From Acanthosepion lycidas (taxonomy: Eukaryota; Mollusca; Cephalopoda; Sepiida; Sepiidae), in the NCBI GenBank assembly GCA_963932145.1, contig OZ010590.1:50871112-50935111 (forward strand): a stretch of 64,000 bases of DNA, given 5' to 3'. Under the pieces are notes generated by a model that saw only the letters and a list, made by a program, of their open reading frames with translations, searched no databases and was not told the origin of the DNA. Shown here in pieces: positions 10,047-23,133 of this stretch; position 1 is the stretch's first letter, and every line of letters begins with the position of its first letter. The translations under genes were made by a program, and so were the position numbers.

Positions 10047-10426
10047 ACCTGGGGACGATTTGTTGTTACAGGCTAAAGTGTCAAACACGCTTCACACAGT
10101 CTTACAGATATCATCCATCTCTCAGTTCCGAAACCGATAATGAATCATTGATTTGTATTCGTTATTGTATTGGTTGCTTTCGGAAAATAACATTTTACCT
10201 CATACACACCGACCTCATATTCAACACCTGCTTCATACCGCTCACTTTTACAGTCAGACGTGACACGCTCTAGAGATTTTTGATGTAAGGCGTAAACAGT
10301 ACTAGCACCCAAATTTAATCAGCTTTTGTCTGACAATCCATGAGTAAAATATTTGCATTTAAAATGGATTTCCTATTCCTCATAGAACATTTACAAAAAC
10401 TACAGGTAAGAACGATGAACTTGCTG

Positions 10427-10499
10427 GGCAGCGTGGCCTAATGGAAAAGGCGTCTGACTTCGAATCAGAAGATTGCGAATTCGAGTCTCGTCGTGGTCG
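10427..10499 (+). tRNA. trnR-UCG: tRNA-Arg(UCG), unit 7, two stem mismatches
   Basis: C4A breaks an acceptor pair. G53A breaks the invariant 53-61 pair and hits the B box. Probably weak or inactive. Confidence 0.84.
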
Positions 10500-11115
10500 A
10501 ATTTTGTTGTTCAACTAGATTCTGAAATCTTCTGGAATTTATTGCTGTGATACAGCACTGAATGTCCAATTAAGAAAAAGTCGCTCAGGACTAAAGAACA
10601 GCCTCTTTTAGTATATACGTAGATTTTCTTGAACTTCAAGTCCCATTTCTTCCAGCCTTGATAATTTTGTAATTTTTATTTTTTTTATTTTTTTTCCGGC
10701 AGACGTATCAGATTCGAAACATTGTAAATTCAGCTCCATTCGTTATTCTCTAGAAGTGGTTTTTAAAATAAAGCAAACATTTCGTGGAAAATTTTGACAT
10801 GTGCGACAATGCCTGACGAATTCATGCCTCTGATTCCATCGGAGGTGTCTTGTCACGGAAACATCTACCAAAACTTTGACGTATTTTAATCTCGGAAAAA
10901 TGCCATCATATCGGGCGACGACAAGTATATTGATAGGTAATAAATGTCGTTGGAAAATTCATTTCACACATTGTAATCAAAATAGTTGTTCCGAGAAGCA
11001 TGAAAATCACCAAATTCGTCTCAGTTGTCCGTATGTGGATTATGAACACCGTCAAATATGAAGAAATGATCTATAATGATATTCCAGTTTGACGATCGTG
11101 ACCGGCAGGCTTTAG

Positions 11116-11199
11116 GTCAGGGTGGCCGAAAGGTCTAAGGCGCTGCGTTTAGGTCGCAGTCGGGTCTTCCCGGCGTGGGTTCGAATCCCACTCCTGACA
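11116..11199 (+). tRNA. trnL-UAG: tRNA-Leu(UAG), unit 7, D-loop variant
   Basis: G15A and C17A as in unit 5. Confidence 0.9.
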
Positions 11200-11601
11200 A
11201 TTGAACGACGTTATTTTCTTTTGCTATGATATATTTAGTCTTTCATGTAAAAAAATGAAAAAGAAAGAGCATTAAATTAAAAATCGCGTCTGTTGGCATG
11301 TCAATATTACGATCTAGAAGTTATGAAGAGCGTAAAAATACTAAAATGTTAATCATTTTGAAAACGATGCGTGCAATCGTACTGAACATAGGCTAGCTGT
11401 GTAAAATATAGTCATTCTTGAATACTAGACGAGTCCGTGGTCAATGTGCAGAAATTGAATTTGAAAATAAATTTACTTTCTTGAAAGTTAACTTTTCCTA
11501 AAAGTTTTATTTTCACCGTAATTATTGATGGATTGTGAATTATTTCCGAGCCGAGATATCAAATTGAATTGGGAAAATAAAAAAAACCTATAGGAAAAGC
11601 A

Positions 11602-11673
11602 TTCCCACACCGGGAATCGAACCCGGGCCGCCTGGGTGAAAGCCAGGAATCCTAACCACTAGACCATGTGGGA
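11602..11673 (-). tRNA. trnE-UUC: tRNA-Glu(UUC), unit 8
   Basis: Matches the unit 1 copy. Confidence 0.96.
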
Positions 11674-12053
11674 ACCTGGGGACGATTTGTTGTTACAGGC
11701 TAAAGTGTCAAACACGCTTCACACAGTCTTAGAGATATCATCCATCTCTCAGTTCCGAAACCGATAATGAATCATTGATTTGTATTCGTTATTGTATTGG
11801 TTGCTTTCGGAAAATAACATTTTACCTCATACACACCGACCTCATATTCAACACCTGCTTCATACCGCTCACTTTTACAGTCAGACGTGACACGCTCTAG
11901 AGATTTTTGATGTAAGGCGTAAACAGTACTAGCACCCAAATTTAATCAGCTTTTGTCTGACAATCCATGAGTAAAATATTTGCATTTAAAATGGATTTCC
12001 TATTCCTCATAGAACATTTACAAAAACTACAGGTTAGAACGATGAACTTGCTT

Positions 12054-12126
12054 GGCCGCGTGGCCTAATGGAAAAGGCGTCTGACTTCGAATCAGAAGAT
12101 TGCGAGTTCGAGTCTCGTCGTGGTCG
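12054..12126 (+). tRNA. trnR-UCG: tRNA-Arg(UCG), unit 8
   Basis: Gene matches unit 1. Its 5' flank differs: the splice-donor-like site is GTTAGA rather than GTAAGA, and the base before the gene is T instead of G. Confidence 0.96.
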
Positions 12127-12763
12127 AATTTTGTTGTTCAACTAGATTCTGAAATCTTCTGGAATTTATTGCTGTGATACAGCACTGAATGTCCAATTAA
12201 GAAAAAGTCGCTCAGCACTAAAGAACAGCCTCTTTTAGTATATACGTAGATTTTCTTGAACTTCAAGTCCCATTTCTTCCAGCCTTGATAATTTTGTAAT
12301 TTTTATTTTTTTTCATTTTTTCGGCAGACGTATCAGATTCGAAACATTGTAAATTCAGCTCCATTCGTTATTCTCTAGAAGTGGTTTTTAAAATAAAGCA
12401 AACATTTCGTGGAAAATTTTGACATGTGCGACAATGCCAGACGAATTCATGCCTCTGATTCCATCGGAGGTGTCTTGTCACGGAAACATCTACCAAAACA
12501 TAGATTAAAAGTTCAAAGAAACTTTGACGTATTTTAATCTCGGAAAAATGCCATCATATCGGGCGACGACAAGTATATTGATAGGTAATAAATGTCGTTG
12601 GAAAATTCATTTCACACATTGTAATCAAAATAGTTGTTCCGAGAAGCATGAAAATCACCAAATTCGTCTCAGTTGTCCGTATGTGGATTATGAACACCGT
12701 CAAATATGAAGAAATGATCTATAATGATATTCCAGTTTGACGATCGTGACCAGCAGGCTTTAG

Positions 12764-12847
12764 GTCAGGGTGGCCGAGCGGTCTAAGGCGCTGCGTTTAG
12801 GTCGCAGTCGGGTCTTCCCGGCGTGGGTTCGAATCCCACTCCTGACA
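12764..12847 (+). tRNA. trnL-UAG: tRNA-Leu(UAG), unit 8
   Basis: Matches the unit 1 copy. Confidence 0.96.
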
Positions 12848-13254
12848 ATTGAACGACGTTATTTTCTTTTGTTTTGTTATGATATATTTAGTCTTTCATG
12901 TAAAAAAATGAAAAAGAAAGAGCATTAAATTAAAAATCGCGTCTGTTGGCATGTCAATATTACGATCTAGAAGTTATGAAGAGCGTAAAAATACTAAAAT
13001 GTTAATCATTTTGAAAACGATGCGTGCAATCGTACTGAACATAGGCTAGCTGTGTAAAATATAGTCATTCTTGAATACTAGACGAGTCCGTGGTCAATGT
13101 GCAGAAATTGAATTTGAAAATAAATTTACATTCTTGAAAGTTAACTTTTCCTAAAAGTTTTATTTTCACCGTAATTATTGATGGATTGTGAATTATTTCC
13201 GAGCCGAGATATCAAATTGAATTGGGAAAATAAAAAAAACCTATAGGAAAAGCA

Positions 13255-13326
13255 TTCCCACACCGGGAATCGAACCCGGGCCGCCTGGGTGAAAGCCAGG
13301 AATCCTAACCACTAGACCATTTGGGA
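13255..13326 (-). tRNA. trnE-UUC: tRNA-Glu(UUC), unit 9
   Basis: C6A breaks the 6-67 acceptor pair; rest consensus. Shared with unit 11. Confidence 0.9.
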
Positions 13327-13706
13327 ACCTGGGGACGATTTGTTGTTACAGGCTAAAGAGTCAAACACGCTTCACACAGTCTTAGAGATATCATCCATCT
13401 CTCAGTTCCGAAACCGATAATGAATCATTGATTTGTATTCGTTATTGTATTGGTTGCTTTCGGAAAATAACATTTTACCTCATACACACCGACCTCATAT
13501 TCAACACCTGCTTCATACCGCTCACTTTTACACTCAGACGTGACACGCTCTAGAGATTTTTGATGTAAGGCGTAAACAGTACTAGCACCCAAATTTAATC
13601 AGCTTTTGTCTGACAATCCATGAGTAAAATATTTGCATTTAAAATGGATTTCCTATTCCTCATAGAACATTTACAAAAACTACAGGTAAGAACGATGAAC
13701 TTGCTG

Positions 13707-13779
13707 GGCCGCGTGGCCTAATGGAAAAGGCGTCTGACTTCGAATCAGAAGATTGCGAGTTCGAGTCTCGTCGTGGTCG
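13707..13779 (+). tRNA. trnR-UCG: tRNA-Arg(UCG), unit 9
   Basis: Matches the unit 1 copy. Confidence 0.96.
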
Positions 13780-14395
13780 AATTTTGTTGTTCAACTAGAT
13801 TCTGAAATCTTCTGGAATTTATTGCTGTGATACAGCACTGGATGTCCAATTAAGAAAAAGTCGCTCAGGACTAAAGAACAGCCTCTTTTAGTATATACGT
13901 AGATTTTCTTGAACTTCAAGTCCCATTTCTTCCAGCCTTGATAATTTTGTAATTTTTATTTTTTTTATTTTTTTTCCGGCAGACGTATCAGATTCGAAAC
14001 ATTGTAAATTCAGCTCCATTCGTTATTCTCTAGAAGTGGTTTTTAAAATAAAGGAAACATTTCGTGGAAAATTTTGACATGTGCGACAATGCCTGACGAA
14101 TTCATGCCTCTGATTCCATCGGAGGTGTCTTGTCACGGAAACATCTACCAAAACTTTGACGTATTTTAATCTCGGAAAAATGCCATCATATCGGGCGACG
14201 ACAAGTATATTGATAGGTAATAAATGTCGTTGGAAAATTCATTTCACACATTGTAATCAAAATAGTTGTTCCGAGAAGCATGAAAATCACCAAATTCGTC
14301 TCAGTTGTCCGTATGTGGATTATGAACACCGTCAAATATGAAGAAATGATCTATAATGATATTCCAGTTTGACGATCGAGACCAGCAGGCTTTAG

Positions 14396-14479
14396 GTCAG
14401 GGTGGCCGAGCGGTCTAAGGCGCTGCGTTTAGGTCGCAGTCGGGTCTTCCCGGCGTGGGTTCGAATCCCACTCCTGACA
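14396..14479 (+). tRNA. trnL-UAG: tRNA-Leu(UAG), unit 9
   Basis: Matches the unit 1 copy. Confidence 0.96.
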
Positions 14480-14881
14480 ATTGAACGACGTTATTTTCTT
14501 TTGCTATGATATATTTAGTCTTTCATGTAAAAAAATGAAAAAGAAAGAGCATTAAATTAAAAATCGCGTCTGTTGGCATGTTAATATTACGATCTAGAAG
14601 TTATGAAGAGCGTAAAAATACTAAAATGTTAATCATTTTGAAAACGATGCGTGCAATCGTACTGAACATAGGCTAGCTGTGTAAAATATAGTCATTCTTG
14701 AATACTAGACGAGTCCGTGGTCAATGTGCAGAAATTGAATTTGAAAATAAATTTACTTTCTTGAAAGTTAACTTTTCCTAAAAGTTTTATTTTCGCCGTA
14801 ATTATTGATGGATTGAGAATTATTTCCGAGCCGAGATATCAAATTGAATTGGGAAAATAAAAAAAACCTATAGGAAAAGCA

Positions 14882-14953
14882 TTCCCACACCGGGAATCGA
14901 ACCCGGGCCGCCTGGGTGAAAGCCAGGAATCCTAACCACTAGACCATGTGGGA
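14882..14953 (-). tRNA. trnE-UUC: tRNA-Glu(UUC), unit 10
   Basis: Matches the unit 1 copy. Confidence 0.96.
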
Positions 14954-15334
14954 ACCTGGGGACGATTTGTTGTTACAGGCTAAAGTGTCAAACACGCTTC
15001 ACACAGTCTTAGAGATATCATCCATCTCTCAGTTCCGAAACCGATAATGAATCATTGATTTGTATTCGTTATTGTATTGGTTGCTTTCGGAAAATAACAT
15101 TTTACCTCATACACACCGACCTCATATTCAACACCTGCTTCATACCGCTCACTTTTACAGTCAGACGTGACACGCTCTAGAGATTTTTGATGTAAGGCGT
15201 AAACAGTACTAGCACCCAAATTTAATCAGCTTTTGTCTGACAATCCATGAGTAAAATATTTGCATTTAAAATGGATTTCCTTTTTCCTCATAGAACATTT
15301 ACAAAAACTACAGGTAAGAACGATGAACTTGCTG

Positions 15335-15407
15335 GGCCGCGTGGCCTAATGGAAAAGGGGTCTGACTTCGAATCAGAAGATTGCGAGTTCGAGTCTCGTA
15401 GTGGTCG
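15335..15407 (+). tRNA. trnR-UCG: tRNA-Arg(UCG), unit 10, two mismatches
   Basis: C25G breaks the 10-25 D-stem pair and C66A breaks the 7-66 acceptor pair. Function doubtful. Confidence 0.83.
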
Positions 15408-16044
15408 AATTTTGTTGTTCAACTAGATTCTGAAATCTTCTGGAATTTATTGCTGTGATACAGCACTGAATGTCCAATTAAGAAAAAGTCGCTCAGCACT
15501 AAAGAACAGCCTCTTTTAGTATATACGTAGATTTTCTTGAACTTCAAGTCCCATTTCTTCCAGCCTTGATAATTTTGTAATTTTTATTTTTTTTTATTTT
15601 TTCGGCAGACGTATCAGATTCGAAACATTGTAAATTCAGCTCCATTCGTTATTCTCTAGAAGTGGTTTTTAAAATAAAGCAAACATTTCGTGGAAAATTT
15701 TGACATGTGCGACAATGCCTGACAAATTCATGCCTCTGATTCCATCGGAGGTGTCTTGTCACGGAAACATCTACCAAAACATAGATTAAAAGTGCAAAGA
15801 AACTTTGACGTATTTTAATCTCGGAAAAATGCCATCATATCGGGCGACGACAAGTATATTGATAGGTGATAAATGTCGTTGGAAAATTAATTTCACACAT
15901 TGTAATCAAAATAGTTGTTCCGAGAAGCATGAAAATCACCAAATTCGTCTCAGTTGTCCGTATGTGGATTATGAACACCGTCAAATATGAAGAAATGATC
16001 TATAATGATATTCCAGTTTGACGATCGAGACCAGCAGGCTTTAG

Positions 16045-16128
16045 GTCAGGGTGGCCGAGCGGTCTAAGGCGCTGCGTTTAGGTCGCAGTCGGGTCTTCCC
16101 GGCGTGGGTTCGAATCCCACTCCTGACA
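16045..16128 (+). tRNA. trnL-UAG: tRNA-Leu(UAG), unit 10
   Basis: Matches the unit 1 copy. Confidence 0.96.
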
Positions 16129-16530
16129 ATTGAACGACGTTATTTTCTTTTGCTATGATATATTTAGTCTTTCATGTAAAAAAATGAAAAAGAAAGAGCA
16201 TTAAATTAAAAATCGCGTCTGTTGGCATGTCAATATTACGATCTAGAAGTTATGAAGAGCGTAAAAATACTAAAATGTTAATCATTTTGAAAACGATGCG
16301 TGCAATCGTACTGAACATAGGCTAGCTGTGTAAAATATAGTCATTCTTGAATACTAGACGAGTCCGTGGTCAATGTGCAGAAATTGAATTTGAAAATAAA
16401 TTTACTTTCTTGAAAGTTAACTTTTCCTAAAAGTTTTATTTTCGCCGTAATTATTGATGGATTGAGAATTATTTCCGAGCCGAGATGTCAAATTGAATTG
16501 GGAAAATAAAAAAAACCTATAGGAAAAGCA

Positions 16531-16602
16531 TTCCCACACCGGGAATCGAACCCGGGCCGCCTGGGTGAAAGCCAGGAATCCTAACCACTAGACCATTTGG
16601 GA
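16531..16602 (-). tRNA. trnE-UUC: tRNA-Glu(UUC), unit 11
   Basis: C6A acceptor mismatch, as in unit 9. Confidence 0.9.
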
Positions 16603-16982
16603 ACCTGGGGACGATTTGTTGTTACAGGCTAAAGTGTCAAACACGCTTCACACAGTCTTAGAGATATCATCCATCTCTCAGTTCCGAAATCGATAATGAA
16701 TCATTGATTTGTATTCGTTATTGTATTGGTTGCTTTCGGAAAATAACATTTTACCTCATACACACCGACCTCATATTCAACACCTGCTTCATACCGCTCA
16801 CTTTTACAGTCAGACGTGACACGCTCTAGAGATTTTTGATGTAAGGCGTAAACAGTACTAGCACCCAAATTTAATCAGCTTTTGTCTGACAATCCATGAG
16901 TAAAATATTTGCATTTAAAATGGATTTCCTATTCCTCATAGAACATTTACAAAAACTACAGGTAAGAACGATGAACTTGCTG

Positions 16983-17055
16983 GGCCGCGTGGCCTAATGG
17001 AAAAGGCGTCTGACTTCAAATCAGAAGATTGCGAGTTCGAGTCTCGTCGTGGTCG
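16983..17055 (+). tRNA. tRNA-Arg body with UCA anticodon (opal reader), unit 11
   Basis: G36A gives loop CTTCAAA and anticodon UCA, complementary to UGA. It is the only change from the consensus: G5 is normal here, unlike in unit 3. The fold, B box and terminator are intact, and A20 and C35 are kept. Confidence 0.92.
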
Positions 17056-17694
17056 AATTTTGTTGTTCAACTAGATTCTGAAATCTTCTGGAATTTATTG
17101 CTGTGATACAGCACTGAATGTCCAATTAAGAAAAAGTCGCTCAGGACTAAAGAACAGCCTCTTTTAGTATATACGTAGATTTTCTTGAACTTCAAGTCCC
17201 ATTTCTTCCAGCCTTGATAATTTTGTAATTTTTATTTTTTTTATTTTTTTTCCGGCAGACGTATCAGATTCGAAACATTGTAAATTCAGCTCCATTCGTT
17301 ATTCTCTAGAAGTGGTTTTTAAAATAAAGCAAACATTTCGTGGAAAATTTTGACATGTGCGACAATGCCTGACGAATTCATGCCTCTGATTCCATCGGAG
17401 GTGTCTTGTCACGGAAACATCTACCAAAACATAGATTAAAAGTGCAAAGAAACTTTGACGTATTTTAATCTCGGAAAAATGCCATCATATCGGGCGACGA
17501 CAAGTATATTGATAGGTAATAAATGTCGTTGGAAAATTAATTTCACACATTGTAATCAAAATAGTTGTTCCGAGAAGCATGAAAATCACCAAATTCGTCT
17601 CAGTTGTCCGTATGTGGATTATGAACACCGTCAAATATGAAGAAATGATCTATAATGATATTCCAGTTTGACGATCGAGACCAGCAGGCTTTAG

Positions 17695-17778
17695 GTCAGG
17701 GTAGCCGAGCGGTCTAAGGCGCTGCGTTTAGGTCGCAGTCGGGTCTTCCCGGCGTGGGTTCGAATCCCACTCCTGACA
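17695..17778 (+). tRNA. trnL-UAG: tRNA-Leu(UAG), unit 11
   Basis: G9A, between acceptor and D-stem and near the A box start. No pair lost; probably functional. Confidence 0.93.
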
Positions 17779-18180
17779 ATTGAACGACGTTATTTTCTTT
17801 TGCTATGATATATTTAGTCTTTCATGTAAAAAAATGAAAAAGAAAGAGCATTAAATTAAAAATCGCGTCTGTTGGCATGTCAATATTACGATCTAGAAGT
17901 TATGAAGAGCGTAAAAATACTAAAATGTTAATCATTTTGAAAACGATGCGTGCAATCGTACTGAACATAGGCTAGCTGTGTAAAATATAGTCATTCTTGA
18001 ATACTAGACGAGTCCGTGGTCAATGTGCAGAAATTGAATTTGAAAATAAATTTACTTTCTTGAAAGTTAACTTTTCCTAAAAGTTTTATTTTCGCCGTAA
18101 TTATTGATGGATTGAGAATTATTTCCGAGCCGAGATATCAAATTGAATTGTGAAAATAAAAAAAACCTATAGGAAAAGCA

Positions 18181-18252
18181 TTCCCACACCGGGAATCGAA
18201 CCCGGGCCGCCTGTGTGAAAGCCAGGAATCCTAACCACTACACTATTCGGGA
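18181..18252 (-). pseudogene. tRNA-Glu-like, degenerate, unit 12
   Basis: The 5' part is scrambled: A5G, C6A, G9A and C12G (5' strand TCCCGAA). C39A also breaks the closing pair of the anticodon loop. The T-arm and 3' acceptor strand are normal and the anticodon is still UUC. Acceptor, D-stem and anticodon stem each carry a mismatch, so probably a pseudogene. Confidence 0.75.
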
Positions 18253-18632
18253 ACCTGGGGACGATTTGTTGTTACAGGCTAAAGTGTCAAACACGCTTCA
18301 CACAGTCTTAGAGATATCATCCATCTCTCAGTTCCGAAACCGATAATGAATCATTGATTTGTATTCGTTATTGTATTGGTTGCTTTCGGAAAATAACATT
18401 TTACCTCATACACACCGACCTCATATTCAACACCTGCTTCATACCGCTCACTTTTACAGTCAGACGTGACACGCTCTAGAGTTTTTTGATGTAAGGCGTA
18501 AAAAGTACTAGCACCCAAATTTAATCAGCTTTTGTCTGACAATCCATGAGTAAAATATTTGCATTTAAAATGGATTTCCTATTCCTCATAGAACATTTAC
18601 AAAAACTACAGGTAAGAACGATGAACTTGCTG

Positions 18633-18705
18633 GGCCGCGTGGCCTAATGGAAAAGGCGTCTGACTTCGAATCAGAAGATTGCGAGTTCGAGTCTCGTCGT
18701 GGTCG
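18633..18705 (+). tRNA. trnR-UCG: tRNA-Arg(UCG), unit 12
   Basis: Matches the unit 1 copy. Confidence 0.96.
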
Positions 18706-19321
18706 AATTTTGTTGTTCAACTAGATTCTGAAATCTTCTGGAATTTATTGCTGTGATACAGCACTGAATGTCCAATTAAGTAAAAGTCGCTCAGGACTAA
18801 AGAACAGCCTCTTTTAGTATATACGTAGATTTTCTTGAACTTCAAGTCCCATTTCTTCCAGCCTTGATAATTTTGTAATTTTTATTTTTTTTATTTTTTT
18901 TCCGGCAGACGTATCAGATTCGAAACATTGTAAATTCAGCTCCATTCGTTATTCTCTAGAAGTGGTTTTTAAAATAAAGCAAACATTTCGTGGAAAATTT
19001 TGACATGTGCGACAATGCCTGACGAATTCATGCCTCTGATTCCATCGGAGGTGTCTTGTCACGGAAACATCTACCAAAACTTTGACGTATTTTAATCTCG
19101 GAAAAATGCCATCATATCGGGCGACGACAAGTATATTGATAGGTAATAAATGTCGTTGGAAAATTAATTTCACACATTGTAATCAAAATAGTTGTTCCGA
19201 GAAGCATGAAAATCACCAAATTCGTCTCAGTTGTCCTTATGTGGATTATGAACACCGTCAAATATGAAGAAATGATCTATAATGATATTCCAGTTTGACG
19301 ATCGAGACCAGCAGGCTTTAG

Positions 19322-19405
19322 GTCAGGGTAGCCGAGCGGTCTAAGGCGCTGCGTTTAGGTCGCAGTCGGGTCTTCCCGGCGTGGGTTCGAATCCCACTCC
19401 TGACA
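19322..19405 (+). tRNA. trnL-UAG: tRNA-Leu(UAG), unit 12
   Basis: G9A as in unit 11; no pair lost. Confidence 0.93.
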
Positions 19406-19807
19406 ATTGAACGACGTTATTTTCTTTTGCTATGATATATTTAGTCTTTCATGTAAAAAAATGAAAAAGAAAGAGCATTAAATTAAAAATCGCGTCTGTT
19501 GGCATGTCAATATTACGATCTAGAAGTTATGAAGAGCGTAAAAATACTAAAATGTTAATCATTTTGAAAACGATGCGTGCAATCGTACTGAACATAGGCT
19601 AGCTGTGTAAAATATAGTCATTCTTGAATACGAGACGAGTCCGTGGTCAATGTGCAGAAATTGAATTTGAAAATAAATTTACTTTCTTGAAAGTTAACTT
19701 TTCCTAAAAGTTTTATTTTCGCCGTAATTATTGATGGATTGAGAATTATTTCCGAGCCGAGATATCAAATTGAATTGTGAAAATAAAAAAAACCTATAGG
19801 AAAAGCA

Positions 19808-19879
19808 TTCCCACACCGGGAATCGAACCCGGGCCGCCTGGGTGAAAGCCAGGAATCCTAACCACTACACTATTCGGGA
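19808..19879 (-). pseudogene. tRNA-Glu-like, degenerate, unit 13
   Basis: Same scrambled 5' part as unit 12 (A5G, C6A, G9A, C12G), but position 39 is normal, so the anticodon stem is intact. Mismatches remain at 6-67 and 12-23. Confidence 0.75.
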
Positions 19880-20259
19880 ACCTGGGGACGATTTGTTGTT
19901 ACAGGCTAAAGTGTCAAACACGCTTCACACAGTCTTAGAGATATCATCCATCTCTCAGTTCCGAAACCGATAATGAATCATTGATTTGTATTCGTTATTG
20001 TATTGGTTGCTTTCGGAAAATAACATTTTACCTCATACACACCGACCTCATATTCAACACCTGCTTCATACCGCTCACTTTTACAGTCAGACGTGACACG
20101 CTCTAGAGATTTTTGATGTAAGGCGTAAACAGTACTAGCACCCAAATTTAATCAGCTTTTGTCTGACAATCCATGAGTAAAATATTTGCATTTAAAATGG
20201 ATTTCCTATTCCTCATAGAACATTTACAAAAACTACAGGTAAGAACGATGAACTTGCTG

Positions 20260-20332
20260 GGCCGCGTGGCCTAATGGAAAAGGCGTCTGACTTCGAATCA
20301 GAAGATTGCGAGTTCGAGTCTCGTCGTGGTCG
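20260..20332 (+). tRNA. trnR-UCG: tRNA-Arg(UCG), unit 13
   Basis: Matches the unit 1 copy. Confidence 0.96.
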
Positions 20333-20948
20333 AATTTTGTTGTTCAACTAGATTCTGAAATCTTCTGGAATTTATTGCTGTGATACAGCACTGAATGTCC
20401 AATTAAGTAAAAGTCGCTCAGGACTAAAGAACAGCCTCTTTTAGTATATACGTAGATTTTCTTGAACTTCAAGTCCCATTTCTTCCAGCCTTGATAATTT
20501 TGTAATTTTTATTTTTTTTATTTTTTTTCCGGCAGACGTATCAGATTCGAAACATTGTAAATTCAGCTCCATTCGTTATTCTCTAGAAGTGGTTTTTAAA
20601 ATAAAGCAAACATTTCGTGGAAAATTTTGACATGTGCGACAATGCCTGACGAATTCATGCCTCTGATTCCATCGGAGGTGTCTTGTCACGGAAACATCTA
20701 CCAAAACTTTGACGTATTTTAATCTCGGAAAAATGCCATCATATCGGGCGACGACAAGTATATTGATAGGTAATAAATGTCGTTGGAAAATTAATTTCAC
20801 ACATTGTAATCAAAATAGTTGTTCCGAGAAGCATGAAAATCACCAAATTCGTCTCAGTTGTCCGTATGTGGATTATGAACACCGTCAAATATGAAGAAAT
20901 GATCTATAATGATATTCCAGTTTGACGATCGTGACCAGCAGGCTTTAG

Positions 20949-21032
20949 GTCAGGGTGGCCGAGCGGTCTAAGGCGCTGCGTTTAGGTCGCAGTCGGGTCT
21001 TCCCGGCGTGGGTTCGAATCCCACTCCTAACA
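20949..21032 (+). tRNA. trnL-UAG: tRNA-Leu(UAG), unit 13
   Basis: G70A gives a C3-A70 acceptor mismatch. Shared with units 14, 25 and 26. Confidence 0.9.
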
Positions 21033-21434
21033 ATTGAACGACGTTATTTTCTTTTGCTATGATATATTTAGTCTTTCATGTAAAAAAATGAAAAAGAAAG
21101 AGCATTAAATTAAAAATCGCGTCTGTTGGCATGTCAATATTACGATCTAGAAGTTATGAAGAGCGTAAAAATACTAAAATGTTAATCATTTTGAAAACGA
21201 TGCGTGCAATCGTACTGAACATAGGCTAGCTGTGTAAAATATAGTCATTCTTGAATACTAGACGAGTCCGTGGTCAATGTGCAGAAATTGAATTTGAAAA
21301 TAAATTTACTTTCTTGAAAGTTAACTTTTCCTAAAAGTTTTATTTTCACCGTAATTATTGATGGATTGTGAATTATTTCCGAGCCGAGATATCAAATTGA
21401 ATTGGGAAAATAAAAAAAACCTATAGGAAAAGCA

Positions 21435-21506
21435 TTCCCACACCGGGAATCGAAGCCGGGCCGCCTGGGTGAAAGCCAGGAATCCTAACCACTAGACCAT
21501 GTGGGA
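21435..21506 (-). tRNA. trnE-UUC: tRNA-Glu(UUC), unit 14, G53 lost
   Basis: G53C breaks the invariant 53-61 pair of the T-arm and alters the B box (GCTTCGA). Expected to impair both transcription and folding. Shared with units 15, 25 and 26. Confidence 0.85.
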
Positions 21507-21886
21507 ACCCGGGGACGACTTGTTGTTACAGGCTAAAGTGTCAAACACGCTTCACACAGTCTTGCAGATATCATCCATCTCTCAGTTCCGAAACCGATAA
21601 TGAATCATTGATTTGTATTCGTTATTGTATTGGTTGCTTTCGGAAAATAACATTTTACCTCATACACACCGACCTCATATTCAACACCTGCTTCATACCG
21701 CTCACTTTTACAGTCAGACGTGACACGCTCTAGAGATTTTTGATGTAAGGCGTAAACAGTACTAGCACCCAAATTTAATCAGCTTTTGTCTGACAATCCA
21801 TGAGTAAAATATTTGCATTTAAAATGGATTTCCTATTCCTCATAGAACATTTACAAAAACTACAGGTAAGAACGATGAACTTGCTG

Positions 21887-21959
21887 GGCCGCGTGGCCTA
21901 ATGGAAAAGGCGTCTGACTTCGAATCAGAAGATTGCGAGTTCGAGTCTCGTCGTGGTCG
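21887..21959 (+). tRNA. trnR-UCG: tRNA-Arg(UCG), unit 14
   Basis: Matches the unit 1 copy. Confidence 0.96.
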
Positions 21960-22575
21960 AATTTTGTTGTTCAACTAGATTCTGAAATCTTCTGGAATTT
22001 ATTGCTGTGATACAGCACTGAATGTCCAATTAAGTAAAAGCCGCTCAGGACTAAAGAACAGCCTCTTTTAGTATATACGTAGATTTTCTTGAACTTCAAG
22101 TCCCATTTCTTCCAGCCTTGATAATTTTGTAATTTTTATTTTTTTTATTTTTTTTCCGGCAGACGTATCAGATTCGAAACATTGTAAATTCAGCTCCATT
22201 CGTTATTCTCTAGAAGTGGTTTTTAAAATAAAGCAAACATTTCGTGGAAAATTTTGACATGTGCGACAATGCCTGACGAATTCATGCCTCTGATTCCATC
22301 GGAGGTGTCTTGTCACGGAAACATCTACCAAAACTTTGACGTATTTTAATCTCGGAAAAATGCCATCATATCGGGCGACGACAAGTATATTGATAGGTAA
22401 TAAATGTCGTTGGAAAATTAATTTCACACATTGTAATCAAAATAGTTGTTCCGAGAAGCATGAAAATCACCAAATTCGTCTCAGTTGTCCGTATGTGGAT
22501 TATGAACACCGTCAAATATGAAGAAATGATCTATAATGATATTCCAGTTTGACGATCGTGACCAGCAGGCTTTAG

Positions 22576-22659
22576 GTCAGGGTGGCCGAGCGGTCTAAGG
22601 CGCTGCGTTTAGGTCGCAGTCGGGTCTTCCCGGCGTGGGTTCGAATCCCACTCCTAACA
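22576..22659 (+). tRNA. trnL-UAG: tRNA-Leu(UAG), unit 14
   Basis: G70A, one acceptor mismatch. Confidence 0.9.
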
Positions 22660-23061
22660 ATTGAACGACGTTATTTTCTTTTGCTATGATATATTTAGTC
22701 TTTCATGTAAAAAAATGAAAAAGAAAGAGCATTAAATTAAAAATCGCGTCTGTTGGCATGTCAATATTACGATCTAGAAGTTATGAAGAGCGTAAAAATA
22801 CTAAAATGTTAATCATTTTGAAAACGATGCGTGCAATCGTACTGAACATAGGCTAGCTGTGTAAAATATAGTCATTCTTGAATACTAGACGAGTCCGTGG
22901 TCAATGTGCAGAAATTGAATTTGAAAATAAATTTACTTTCTTGAAAGTTAACTTTTCCTAAAAGTTTTATTTTCACCGTAATTATTGATGGATTGTGAAT
23001 TATTTCCGAGCCGAGATATCAAATTGAATTGGGAAAATAAAAAAAACCTATAGGAAAAGCA

Positions 23062-23133
23062 TTCCCACACCGGGAATCGAAGCCGGGCCGCCTGGGTGAA
23101 AGCCAGGAATCCTAACCACTAGACCATGTGGGA
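23062..23133 (-). tRNA. trnE-UUC: tRNA-Glu(UUC), unit 15, G53 lost
   Basis: G53C in T-stem and B box, as in unit 14. Confidence 0.85.
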
